IMG/VR virus record: IMGVR_UViG_3300042691_042551 | Location: 1 to 64,000 of that record | Direction: 5' to 3' (one strand) | DNA: 64,000 nt | DNA from: a virus | Part shown: positions 52,690-60,452 of the stretch, piece after piece | How positions within the stretch are numbered: the stretch's first letter is position 1 | How the letters are laid out: each line of letters begins with the position of its first letter | Program-made: the position numbers and the translations under genes | Notes under the pieces: model-generated | What the model saw: only the letters and a program-made list of their open reading frames with translations | The model's database searches: none | What the model was told of the DNA's origin: nothing

Positions 52690-52966
52690 CAATGTTATCG
52701 GACTTCATTCTCTATACACTGGTTTAAAAATGTATTCTGATAGCCTAGAAAAGCAATACTTAAACTGCCGGCTTGAGTCTACATCATTAAGGCTTTCATT
52801 AAACTTTTGCGATACAGCCAGACAAGAAGCTTTTGAATACTTTTCGCGCTGCAAAGAAGTAAATCAAAAGTTAAACACTGAAAATCATAAACTTAAAAAA
52901 ACTAACGTAATTTTGAAGTATATTCTTGGTGGAAGTTTACTACTTAATTTTATATTTGTATTGTAA
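52529..52966 (+). CDS. Spanin-like partner with signal peptide and C-terminal span (145 aa)
   Basis: The ATG at 52529 lies inside the upstream gene in a different frame. The N-terminus looks like a signal sequence (KKYSLILSICLLIPALSYSQ), the middle is helical, and the last 20 residues are hydrophobic (YILGGSLLLNFIFVL). N- and C-terminal hydrophobic ends resemble unimolecular spanins, although no lipobox Cys is clear. With the previous gene it probably forms the outer-membrane-disrupting step of lysis. Confidence 0.5.
   Translation: MEKILLFTGLKKYSLILSICLLIPALSYSQKFLPKLTVLGKDTKAIALSVHDGNNVIGLHSLYTGLKMYSDSLEKQYLNCRLESTSLRLSLNFCDTARQEAFEYFSRCKEVNQKLNTENHKLKKTNVILKYILGGSLLLNFIFVL
52926..52958 (+). 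promoter_or_regulatory. Bacteroidota-type promoter inside the spanin gene end
   Basis: TTG (52926-52928), 22-nt spacer and TATATTTG (52951-52958), overlapping the end of the spanin-like gene. It would serve the two small genes at 52982-53447. Confidence 0.45.
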
Positions 52967-52981
52967 AAATACAAGTATATT

Positions 52982-53275
52982 ATGAAATTATCTGAATTAA
53001 CAACTAACCTTTTAGAAGAAAACAAAGTAATCCGCAGATCAAATCATGATTGGATTCAAAACGATAAATTTGTTTTTCCGGGCAGATTAAGAGAAATATT
53101 ATTGGCTCCTGAAGTCATTCAGATATGTCAAAACAAAAAAGCACTGATATACTCAAAAGAAGTAACCTTGTTCATCAATGAAAATGGAAAAATCCGCGTG
53201 TGGCAACCTACACAATACGATATAGTAGCAAATGATTGGGAATACGTCCATACAGGTGAATCAGCGTTGGGTTAA
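52982..53275 (+). CDS. Hypothetical protein (97 aa)
   Basis: ATG at 52982 after a promoter-like element. Contains 'MKLSELTTNLLEENKVIRRSNHDWIQNDKFVFPGRL', a start resembling small regulatory or DNA-modification-associated phage proteins, but no family is certain. Overlaps the next frame by 44 nt. Confidence 0.5.
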   Translation: MKLSELTTNLLEENKVIRRSNHDWIQNDKFVFPGRLREILLAPEVIQICQNKKALIYSKEVTLFINENGKIRVWQPTQYDIVANDWEYVHTGESALG

Positions 53276-53447
53276 TGTGCACGATAATATCATTCGCGAA
53301 ATCACTTATATTTACGAATCTGCTAACAAAAAAGAAGTTTTAATTAAAATGGTTAGGTTATCAGATAAAAATGTTGCAACTTTGAAGCTGTCCCAGTTTG
53401 AAGACATGGTAAAGCTTGGTTGTTTTACTCTTTACACTGGTGGATAG
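53232..53447 (+). CDS. Hypothetical protein (71 aa)
   Basis: ATG at 53232, inside the previous gene; a GTG at 53277 would avoid the overlap. The protein (WVNVHDNIIREITYIYESANKKEVLIKMVRLSDKNVATLKLSQFEDM) has the look of a small SH3-like or RNA-binding barrel (DUF-type), without a secure family. It ends 10 nt before the terminator of the late operon and its 3' end overlaps the convergent primase gene by 16 nt. Confidence 0.45.
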   Translation: MIGNTSIQVNQRWVNVHDNIIREITYIYESANKKEVLIKMVRLSDKNVATLKLSQFEDMVKLGCFTLYTGG

Positions 53448-54487
53448 TGTCGAAAAGGCGGCTTAACGGCCGCTTTTTTTTTGATCACCGGTTCAATTTT
53501 AGCAAATCGCCATCCAGACTTAGTAGGACCAAATTCATAAACAATAGTAGACTGTATCTGCATTAAACGCCACATTGGGCCAAAATTTGGTTTAGGTGGC
53601 AACTGGCATTTTTTTATGAAGGTATACACTTCATCTTTAGTCCATTCTTTGTCAGCACAATCCCAGCCTTTGGGCAAGCTTTTAGTAATCGGTATAATCA
53701 TTATTTTACGCTCAATAATGTGCTGTATGTGCAGCATTGCATTAAGCCCTTGTACATCGTTATCCGGCCACTGAAGAATTGACCTATCTTTTATTGGCGA
53801 CCAGTCAGTATTATGCACAGCATTGGTGCCACCGATCCATGTTGTTACTACTAACTTTTCTGAACCAATTATTTTCTGAAGGTGATCAGCGCATTTTTCG
53901 CCTTCTACAATGATAATTTTGGCTTCTTTGTACTTTTCTATTAAGTCAAGGTTATATAACGGCCTAGGCAAAGAAAACCCCATAAAACGCCATTCTTGTT
54001 TATTTCCATTGGTTGCATATACGTAGGGCATTATTTCTTTTCCTTCTGGAGTATCAAACCGGCATATATACCCGTAGCTTTTTCCTTCTTTGGTTTTATA
54101 CACCCAAACTTTTGATGGTTTACCATACATGTAATGATTAATTGACTTTACCGGAGATGGTGGAACACACTGTATCCAGTCAGGAGTCTTTTTTTCGATT
54201 ACTTTTTTTTCAAATTTAGGTCCGCTTATGTTATTGCCGGTTATTTCTCTGCAGGCATCAACAAAAGAACTGTTTGTATAGTCCATCACAAACTTGATGG
54301 TATCTCCACCCCATCCGCATGCAAAGCACTTGGCTATGTGCTTGGTTGAATTAATCTTCAATGACGGTTTAGTATCAGAGTGGAATGGACAGATAGATTG
54401 GTATTGAGATCCTTTTTTGCGTACATCTAGATATCGGCCAATTACCTGCTCAATTGGATATGAAGATAAAATTTGCTTAGCATCCAT
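53432..54487 (-). CDS. DnaG-type primase (351 aa)
   Basis: N-terminal CHC2-type zinc finger: Cys33-Pro-Phe-His36 and Cys54-x2-Cys57 (CPFH...CFAC). The central TOPRIM part has Glu195-Gly-Glu197 (VEGEKCADHL) and Asp242-Asn-Asp244 (WPDNDVQG), metal-binding for primer synthesis. It lacks the long C-terminal helicase-binding part of bacterial DnaG, as do many phage primases. It makes RNA primers for the fork driven by the DnaB-type helicase at 62571. Its stop overlaps the convergent late gene. Confidence 0.9.
   Translation of the reverse strand: MDAKQILSSYPIEQVIGRYLDVRKKGSQYQSICPFHSDTKPSLKINSTKHIAKCFACGWGGDTIKFVMDYTNSSFVDACREITGNNISGPKFEKKVIEKKTPDWIQCVPPSPVKSINHYMYGKPSKVWVYKTKEGKSYGYICRFDTPEGKEIMPYVYATNGNKQEWRFMGFSLPRPLYNLDLIEKYKEAKIIIVEGEKCADHLQKIIGSEKLVVTTWIGGTNAVHNTDWSPIKDRSILQWPDNDVQGLNAMLHIQHIIERKIMIIPITKSLPKGWDCADKEWTKDEVYTFIKKCQLPPKPNFGPMWRLMQIQSTIVYEFGPTKSGWRFAKIEPVIKKKAAVKPPFRHYPPV
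53457..53482 (+). terminator. Late-operon terminator inside the convergent primase gene
   Basis: Stem GCGGC/GCCGC (53458-53462 with 53469-53473) with a 6-nt loop, then T9. It ends the 45-kb rightward late module 10 nt after the last stop and lies inside the 3' end of the primase coding sequence, so it is also translated on the other strand. Confidence 0.85.
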
Positions 54488-54561
54488 TGATTTTTTAAAT
54501 TTATATCTACATTTGCAATTATCCGTTGCGTTAGGCAGCTAGTTTTTTCATCTTGATTTTA

Positions 54562-54591
54562 CCCCTAGGCTAATAACCTGGGGGTTTTTTT
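54562..54591 (+). terminator. Terminator-like hairpin oriented against the genes
   Basis: Stem CCCCTAGG/CCTGGGGG (54562-54569 with 54577-54584, one G-T pair), loop of 7, then T7 on the plus strand. It lies between two minus-strand genes, so as written it would stop antisense transcripts. On the minus strand the T-run is poor. Confidence 0.55.
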
Positions 54592-54967
54592 ATACCTTTT
54601 CCCATTTATTTGTCTTTATGTTAAGCGTATATCGGTCAATAGTGTTTTCGTTAATCTTAACCTCGATATTGTAAAAATCAATACGATAAACGACAATGAA
54701 AAAGTTGTTTTCACCAATAGCGCCCATGTTAAACAACAGTTCTTCAGTATCTATTACTTTGCCTTGAAATGGCATTTCTTCGGGAAATAAACCAAAGAAG
54801 TTTGTTTTTTGCATTGGAAAAAGCGTTTCTACACCGACAAATACAGGCGCTCGACTTACCATTTTGGCTAAAAAATCAGGAACCTCGTTTTCTTTTACAA
54901 TGTAGCATTCGATTGTAGTTTCGGATGATTCATCTACGAGAACTACTTGTTTTGTGAAGTTATTCAT
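54590..54967 (-). CDS. Hypothetical protein (125 aa)
   Basis: The ATG at 54967 is preferred over a TTG at 54976 that would lie in the upstream SNF2 gene; it follows the SNF2 stop by one nt. The product is beta-rich (VVLVDESSETTIECYIVKENEVPDFLAKMVS, later FFIVVYRIDFYNIEVKINENTIDRY). No family is recognised. It lies between SNF2 and primase genes and may be part of the replication module. Confidence 0.55.
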   Translation of the reverse strand: MNNFTKQVVLVDESSETTIECYIVKENEVPDFLAKMVSRAPVFVGVETLFPMQKTNFFGLFPEEMPFQGKVIDTEELLFNMGAIGENNFFIVVYRIDFYNIEVKINENTIDRYTLNIKTNKWEKV

Positions 54968-54968
54968 G

Positions 54969-57149
54969 TTATTCAAATTTAAAATCTTCTTCTATTGGGG
55001 TTTCATCTGTTATATCTGATGAAGTTTTAAGGAATATATCTACTCCAAACTGTTGATGCATTAACTCAGCAAATATGTTTACGTTTCGTTTTGCGTAATC
55101 TTCAGAACCAGTTGCAGCGTTTGACATGTTTCTTTTGCTTTCTATCAACTCAAATATCTTTTCATCAATAGTTTCGGGAGCTATAAAGTAATACGCGTTT
55201 ACCGTGCTTAATTGGCCGTTTCTATGCGCTCTGTCCTCAGCTTGATCATGTTGCGCAGCGGTCCAGTCTAGCTCTGCAAATACAACATTGGAACATACGT
55301 CTTGAAGTCCATCAATACCAGTTGAGGCAGCTCTAATTGATAAGATGATATTCATTTCATTTTGCTGCTGTTGGAATCGCTCAATCATGGTTTGCCGCAT
55401 TTTAGTTTCTGTTTCACCAGTTATTTTTAGAGAACAGTCTAGTTTTTTAGACAGTTCATCAATTATTGCTCGGTGGTGAGCAAAGATGATAACCTTTTCC
55501 CCGTTTTCGTTCATGTTTTTTACAAACTCAATCATACCTTCTATTCTTCCTGTAGCAGCAATCTTCTTTAAGTGATTGATTTTTGTAATAAATTCAGCTC
55601 TCAATATTTTTCTAGCTTGCTCGGCCGTCATTTTAAGCTTTTCATTAAGATAGTCTACAAACTGCTTATTGGCCATATTATAGAGCTCGCGATTTTCGAT
55701 GTCAATATTGATGATTTGCCGTATTTTCTCAGGCAATTCTTTTTGAACGTCAATCTTCATTCTTCTAACCATGCATGTTGATCTTAACTTCATCTGCAAT
55801 TCATCCAGATTTTTACCCGTGTTTTTAGGGCCAACGTACCGACTTAAGAACTTTGGCTTTGTTTCTGCTTTTAAGTACCCTAAAACGTATAGCTGAGGTA
55901 TTAATTCTGCTGGCTGGTTTATCACTGGCGTTCCCGTCAACAAATAGCGGTATTCTTTATTTTCAGATAGCTCTTTTACTATTTTGTACCGTTGAGTTTT
56001 TTCGTCTTTAATGTAATGGCTTTCATCCACTATTATTGACTTAAACATGTGTTTTGCTTTCAACATCTTTTTGGCGTTGTTGTACGAGCAAATGATTACA
56101 TCAGCTTTGTTGGAGTACTCACCATATACGCTAGCGGTAATGTGTGTAAACTTTGTCCATTCTTTCTTCCAGTTATAAACCACTGATTTTGGACATATAA
56201 CTATGCAAGGAAAAGCGTTTTCATGTAGCACACAAGCAATGGCTTGAACTGTTTTACCCAAACCCATTTCATCGGCAAACAATACCCTTTTTTTGGTAGT
56301 TCCATACTTTATGCCGGCTTTTTGATACGGATATGGCTCCAACTTCATATTTTCAATTTGAAACTCTTCACCGGCTTGTAGTGAGGCAATAACCGATTCT
56401 CTGTCACCGTACCATTGATACATTAAGTCTGAATGCAAGGTTATGTCGTGTTGCATTACAAACTCTTTTACTTTATTTTCTAAAGCTTTTGCTTGCCCTT
56501 CGTGGCCCATTATTGTAGGATTAACATACCATAGTTTATTGGTTGCATCCCATCCGGTTTCCATGGATATAGCCTTAAAAGTTTCTTTAAATGCGTCTTT
56601 TAGGTTAAATGGTATTATGAAATAAAAGATTGAATATTCTACGTCACCTCTAGTCATAGTAGATTCTTTCCATACCTGTTTTTCTATGCCTTTCATTCTT
56701 AGCCGTACTATCTCTTCGTTTCTGTTTAACTCCTTATGGCCTATTACAATATCAATAGTGGATGTTTTATCGGCTTTTTCTGAGTACCATTCTTCAAGCG
56801 AGTATCGCTTTATTTTTTTGAAATAGTCTTTTACAGCTTTTGCAAGGTTGCTCAACTCTTCCGGCTTTACTTTATCGTCATAGTTTGGCTCAAGGCCTGT
56901 AAGAAAAGAATTAACTTCTTGAACTTCTTTGTACTGTATTCCGCTTACTAGCTCTACTCTTGCAATATTGAAGCCTTTTTTTCTTTTACTGGCATATATT
57001 AGCTGTTCAATAGTTGATTCCGATATCATATTGCCATGAGGTCGGAGTATGCTTTCAACGTATAGCAAATCTCTTATTGGTTCTTGATACTCTTTGTCTA
57101 GTTTATCAATTAAAACTTCAATATTTTCGTTAATTCTTACTCGATTCAT
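54969..57149 (-). CDS. SNF2-family DNA translocase/helicase (726 aa)
   Basis: ATP-driven DNA translocase. Motif I is 'FADEMGLGKTVQ' with Lys299-Thr300; motif II is DESH at 375-378 (IIVDESHYIKD); motif III-like 'LLTGTPVIN' follows; motif VI is about 633-644 (QAEDRAHRNGQ). The first ~270 residues are a helical and beta N-terminal part of unknown role. SNF2 proteins of this type occur in crAss-like and other phage replication modules and could remodel forks or displace host proteins. The gene lies directly downstream of the PRTRC set. Confidence 0.9.
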   Translation of the reverse strand: MNRVRINENIEVLIDKLDKEYQEPIRDLLYVESILRPHGNMISESTIEQLIYASKRKKGFNIARVELVSGIQYKEVQEVNSFLTGLEPNYDDKVKPEELSNLAKAVKDYFKKIKRYSLEEWYSEKADKTSTIDIVIGHKELNRNEEIVRLRMKGIEKQVWKESTMTRGDVEYSIFYFIIPFNLKDAFKETFKAISMETGWDATNKLWYVNPTIMGHEGQAKALENKVKEFVMQHDITLHSDLMYQWYGDRESVIASLQAGEEFQIENMKLEPYPYQKAGIKYGTTKKRVLFADEMGLGKTVQAIACVLHENAFPCIVICPKSVVYNWKKEWTKFTHITASVYGEYSNKADVIICSYNNAKKMLKAKHMFKSIIVDESHYIKDEKTQRYKIVKELSENKEYRYLLTGTPVINQPAELIPQLYVLGYLKAETKPKFLSRYVGPKNTGKNLDELQMKLRSTCMVRRMKIDVQKELPEKIRQIINIDIENRELYNMANKQFVDYLNEKLKMTAEQARKILRAEFITKINHLKKIAATGRIEGMIEFVKNMNENGEKVIIFAHHRAIIDELSKKLDCSLKITGETETKMRQTMIERFQQQQNEMNIILSIRAASTGIDGLQDVCSNVVFAELDWTAAQHDQAEDRAHRNGQLSTVNAYYFIAPETIDEKIFELIESKRNMSNAATGSEDYAKRNVNIFAELMHQQFGVDIFLKTSSDITDETPIEEDFKFE

Positions 57150-57444
57150 CAGTTTTGATTTTTTTTATGTTTCTACTTTCCTTGCGCTCCCAGTCTTTTC
57201 TGTTTTTTTGAATGATGTCTAGAGCGTGTTTTACCTCTAACTTATTGTTTACGTCAGCGATACGATACATTATGTTGTCAAATAAATTAGTTGTTCCATG
57301 AATGTGAAACGCTTTTTTTTGTTCCCGGCTAATTCTTATCGAGTAACCGCTTGGAAACTTTACTTCACAACCTTGAATCAATAGAGAAATCAATGTTGGG
57401 TTTTTGTAGAGCTTAGTTTTCTTTTTTGTCATAATTTTTGGCAT
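57130..57444 (-). CDS. Hypothetical basic protein (104 aa)
   Basis: The frame opens with a TTG at 57456 that falls in a promoter-like TAGATTTG, so an ATG at 57444 (or 57432) is preferred. The product has a Lys-rich start (MPKIMTKKKTKLYKNP), a beta-rich middle (VKFPSGYSIRISREQKKAFHIHG) and a basic disordered end. It overlaps the SNF2 start by 20 nt. No family is recognised; it is probably co-expressed with SNF2. Confidence 0.5.
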   Translation of the reverse strand: MPKIMTKKKTKLYKNPTLISLLIQGCEVKFPSGYSIRISREQKKAFHIHGTTNLFDNIMYRIADVNNKLEVKHALDIIQKNRKDWERKESRNIKKIKTDESSKN

Positions 57445-57471
57445 AAAACTCGTCAAATCTATACTTTTTTT

Positions 57472-57912
57472 TTATAATACACCTTCATCTCTCATACTAT
57501 AGTAATTATCTTCAGTAATTATTAAGCTATCAAGCAATTCTATATCTAGTAACGCAAGAGCAGCTTTTATTTTACTTGACAATTTTTTGTCAGTATCACT
57601 AGGGTTTTTGTTACCGGATGGATGATTGTGTGCTACAATAACGCTTGATGCATGCGAAAGCAAAGCTGTTTGAGCAATCATTTTTATATCTGCAGTCGTA
57701 TAATCTGTAGCACCGCTACTATGTTTGTGTATAGCAATTACACGATTTGCCCGGTTTAATGCTATTACTAGAAACTCTTCACGCCATAGCATTGTATCTG
57801 AGTTGAAATAATTCCGTATTACCTTGGCTGTATCATCTGAAGATTTTACTATGTATTTTTCGTCTGTTTTGTTTTTCCACTTTACTGTTATTTCGATTTC
57901 TGGGAGTACCAT
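57472..57912 (-). CDS. radC: RadC-type JAB/MPN metalloprotease-like protein (146 aa)
   Basis: A JAB/MPN domain with the RadC signature: Glu45/Glu46 (WREEFLVIAL), His95-x-His97 (AHNHPSG), Ser105 and Asp108 (NPSDTD), the JAMM zinc set. In PRTRC cassettes a JAB protein (protein A) accompanies the ThiF enzyme and is thought to cut or process the ubiquitin-like partner. RadC proteins also occur alone in phages and mobile DNA, so this could instead be an independent RadC. Its start overlaps the ThiF gene by 25 nt, tying it to the set. Confidence 0.85.
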   Translation of the reverse strand: MVLPEIEITVKWKNKTDEKYIVKSSDDTAKVIRNYFNSDTMLWREEFLVIALNRANRVIAIHKHSSGATDYTTADIKMIAQTALLSHASSVIVAHNHPSGNKNPSDTDKKLSSKIKAALALLDIELLDSLIITEDNYYSMRDEGVL

Positions 57913-58619
57913 AATTTTTGAATTTTTAATGTTTTACTATTGATAAATGCACCGTACCAATCGGTTTTATTATCGTTGAATAGAGACCAAACTAATTTGC
58001 CGGCTACTAATGCAACAAACTTATTAATCATTAAATCTTGCCTTTCTAATGCTTCTGCCAGTGAGCAGCTATTTCTGTTTTTTCTATCTACTTTGGTTTT
58101 TAAGTCGGGGTTAAAGTCAAATATTGACTTTGTGTTTTCAGCTTTTAATAGTACCTGGCCGGTTTCTTTGTCATTGCCGGTATCAAGCCACCCAAATAGT
58201 CTATTTTGTTCTATGTAATGAGGATTCATTGCTAATAGACTGTCGGCAAATATTCTAGGCTTTATTCTATCTGTACAGGTAATTATTAAGTTTGGATATT
58301 CTCTATAGCTTTTCTCGCTAAACAAGTTTGGGCTACTTTCCCATTTGTAACCATAAAATCGGTTAATTCGTTCTATCGTTACTTCGGCTTTGTTTCTACC
58401 AATATCTTGTTCGTTGAATAGTTGCCTACCAAAATTTGCTTCAGTCACTACATCTGGATCCATCGCAGCTACTTTTATACCCTTTTTACCTAGCTTTATA
58501 AGGGCATGGTTGATTCTGGCCAACTCCTGCAATAGCATTGAACCGGTGCCACCGCAACCAGCTACAAGTATCTTGGTTTGGTGTATGTCTCTTAAAACAT
58601 ATTTTTTTAGATTTTCCAT
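57888..58619 (-). CDS. PRTRC-type ThiF/E1 activating enzyme (243 aa)
   Basis: E1-like adenylating fold: GCGGTG at 21-26 (VAGCGGTGSML) for ATP, then Asp54 (AAMDPDVV), Asn62, Arg65 and Lys77 in the adenylation site, and Asp117 (TCTDRIK). The PRTRC-type phrase 'NSCSLAEALERQDL' carries Cys185, a candidate thioester cysteine. The enzyme would adenylate the C-terminal glycine of the ubiquitin-like protein at 60241-60450. The gene overlaps protein B upstream by 13 nt and the JAB gene downstream by 25 nt. Confidence 0.85.
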   Translation of the reverse strand: MENLKKYVLRDIHQTKILVAGCGGTGSMLLQELARINHALIKLGKKGIKVAAMDPDVVTEANFGRQLFNEQDIGRNKAEVTIERINRFYGYKWESSPNLFSEKSYREYPNLIITCTDRIKPRIFADSLLAMNPHYIEQNRLFGWLDTGNDKETGQVLLKAENTKSIFDFNPDLKTKVDRKNRNSCSLAEALERQDLMINKFVALVAGKLVWSLFNDNKTDWYGAFINSKTLKIQKLWYSQKSK

Positions 58620-59242
58620 TTTCTTTTTACCAATAATTCTATTGGAAACTCTTTTTTACCTAGGAGTTTTCCATATTTTGATGTGCTTAGTTTAGTCTTA
58701 TTTGTAAAATGAGTGAATATTGAGTTTTCAAAAACGCATGATTCAACTTCTTTTATGATCTCAGCAATGTTTTGTTTTTTCTTAGGTTCTGCATTTCCAA
58801 AGCAAAATGTATCAGAATTATTAGGGATAGGTCCATAATAGTAGTTTTCTTCACCGCATTCGGCCACAATTTCTAAAATGAATAATTTGGTGTTGTATTT
58901 CCAAATTAGGTCAGGTACCGGATACATTCCAGATTCAATGCCCATATCTACATCAAAATACATCTGTCTTTGTCCTTTTGAGGTTTTCCACCATAATGTG
59001 CATCCATTTCCTTTTGCATTAATTTTTATGAGGTTTTGAGGAATATCTCCTTCTAGTACGGTATTTTCTTCCTTTTTAAGCAATTCAGCAGCATACTTTT
59101 CAAAAGATGAAAGATCTACTGGTTTACCAGCAGATAATTTGCCATCTATAATTCTTCTTTCTTCTATTAATGTTTCATTACCCAAATTAGATCCATAGAA
59201 TATTAAGGCTTTACTTGGTACGTATTTTTTATCGAATTGCAT
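58607..59242 (-). CDS. PRTRC protein B, E2-like (211 aa)
   Basis: Matches the PRTRC B pattern: N-terminal 'PSKALIFYGSNLGNETLIEERRIIDGKLSAGKPVDL', middle 'LWWKTSKGQRQMYFD', and a C-terminal 'PIPNNSDTFCFGNAEP' with Cys147, which lies where E2-like family members carry a conserved cysteine. PRTRC B has been proposed to adopt an E2-like conjugation fold. It overlaps protein F by 40 nt and ThiF by 13 nt. Function is inferred from family resemblance read by eye. Confidence 0.75.
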   Translation of the reverse strand: MQFDKKYVPSKALIFYGSNLGNETLIEERRIIDGKLSAGKPVDLSSFEKYAAELLKKEENTVLEGDIPQNLIKINAKGNGCTLWWKTSKGQRQMYFDVDMGIESGMYPVPDLIWKYNTKLFILEIVAECGEENYYYGPIPNNSDTFCFGNAEPKKKQNIAEIIKEVESCVFENSIFTHFTNKTKLSTSKYGKLLGKKEFPIELLVKRKWKI

Positions 59243-60162
59243 AAATTAAAGATTATTTCATCATTGATTAAAGCACATACTTTATCATGATAATCTTCTA
59301 TTTTTACTTTTTTTTCAGGTGTATAAAGATTTCCAACAAGCTTGCTTCCACACATTCCAAAGCCCTCTTCGTGTGATCTAATCTGACTTATTATTTCTTG
59401 TTCTTGCGGTCCATCATCTCTTACAAAAACGTAAGTTAGCGATTCATGTATTGATTCTTCCGAATTTTTTATTGCAAATCCAGCCTGCAGATAAACATTC
59501 TTATAAACCAATTCCAAAACTTTACAAAGCCATTCATATAGTTTAGCTGATTTTACCAATTTAATTTGATCAGAAAACTCTTTTATCGTGCATGGTATTT
59601 TAGGACTAGCAATGTACTTTTTTTTAATAAGTTGCGAATAATACATACTTGCAGCCTTTTTTTCTTCTATAGTAGTTGCGGAAGATAGATTATCATAGTA
59701 TATTTCTTTGGTATAGTCTGCAAAAACATTATCGCTCATGCTATAAAAACCCATTCTTTCAAATATCCATAATGCCATTCTAATTGCTTTGCTATCGGGC
59801 AATCTCATATCTAAGCTTAGTATTGGACCGATTCTTACAATGTGAGGCCTTATTTCAAGTTCTTGGCTAACAGTGATAAGCAGTTCATAGTCAGATTCAA
59901 TAATATCAAAATCGCCTATTTTTTGGTGTGTTAAATCAATTAATTTGGAAATAGCCTCTTGTCGATTCTTGCACTGTTCAAAATCAGTATGCTTTATAAA
60001 TCGATTTTTCAGAGCAATGTTATACAAGATTTCAAGTTTATCGATTGATATGTCTTTTTCTGAATTTATTTCTATTTCATACTTTGGCCTTATGGTAATG
60101 TGCTCGGTAAGCAATCTTTCGCTGTTTCTTTTTGGTCTTCGAACTCCCTGTATGTTTGCCAT
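59203..60162 (-). CDS. Probable PRTRC protein F (319 aa)
   Basis: Lies where PRTRC F stands, directly before protein B and overlapping it by 40 nt. The length (~320-370) fits the family. N-terminus basic (MANIQGVRRPKRNSERLLTEH), the rest mainly helical with a late 'HEEGFGMCGSKLVGNLYTP'. Its biochemical role is unknown. Because the sequence is less distinctive than that of C, E, B and ThiF, the name rests mostly on position. Confidence 0.6.
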   Translation of the reverse strand: MANIQGVRRPKRNSERLLTEHITIRPKYEIEINSEKDISIDKLEILYNIALKNRFIKHTDFEQCKNRQEAISKLIDLTHQKIGDFDIIESDYELLITVSQELEIRPHIVRIGPILSLDMRLPDSKAIRMALWIFERMGFYSMSDNVFADYTKEIYYDNLSSATTIEEKKAASMYYSQLIKKKYIASPKIPCTIKEFSDQIKLVKSAKLYEWLCKVLELVYKNVYLQAGFAIKNSEESIHESLTYVFVRDDGPQEQEIISQIRSHEEGFGMCGSKLVGNLYTPEKKVKIEDYHDKVCALINDEIIFNLCNSIKNTYQVKP

Positions 60163-60196
60163 TTTTTAAGCCGTTTTTTAACTTTAATTAAACTAA

Positions 60197-60224
60197 AAAA
60201 GCGAGGAGTTTCCCCCTCGCTTTT
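60197..60224 (-). terminator. Terminator splitting the PRTRC set
   Basis: A perfect 10-bp stem AAAAGCGAGG/CCTCGCTTTT (60197-60206 with 60215-60224) with an 8-nt loop; on the minus strand it is followed by T6. It lies 17 nt after the stop of the ubiquitin-like gene (protein C) and before protein F, so E-C mRNA can end here while F-B-ThiF-JAB expression is reduced or starts separately. Confidence 0.8.
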
Positions 60225-60240
60225 CTTTCTATTGTTACTT

Positions 60241-60450
60241 TTAGCCATTGGTACCCATTTTTGTTTTTATCTCGTAGATAAGCAGTTCCTCGGTTGAGTT
60301 CTTTGAGCGTTGTATAGCTGCAGAAATAAACTCGGGATACTGGTTTGAATAAAATTCTATCACCTGATAAGGCGTTGCGGTCGGGTCCGGATCCGGGAGA
60401 GTTTTATTATCATAGATAAACTCTCGTTTGATAGATTGTACTTTTAGCAT
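60241..60450 (-). CDS. PRTRC protein C, ubiquitin-like (69 aa)
   Basis: Small beta-grasp protein of the PRTRC C family, recognised by 'VQSIKREFIYDNKTLPDPDPTATPYQVIEFYSNQYPEFISAAIQ'. The sequence ends in glycine (KTKMGTNG, Gly69), which the ThiF enzyme could adenylate and conjugate. It starts 2 nt after protein E and is followed by a terminator. Small size and C-terminal Gly fit a ubiquitin-like modifier; conjugation has not been shown here. Confidence 0.85.
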   Translation of the reverse strand: MLKVQSIKREFIYDNKTLPDPDPTATPYQVIEFYSNQYPEFISAAIQRSKNSTEELLIYEIKTKMGTNG

Positions 60451-60452
60451 AA

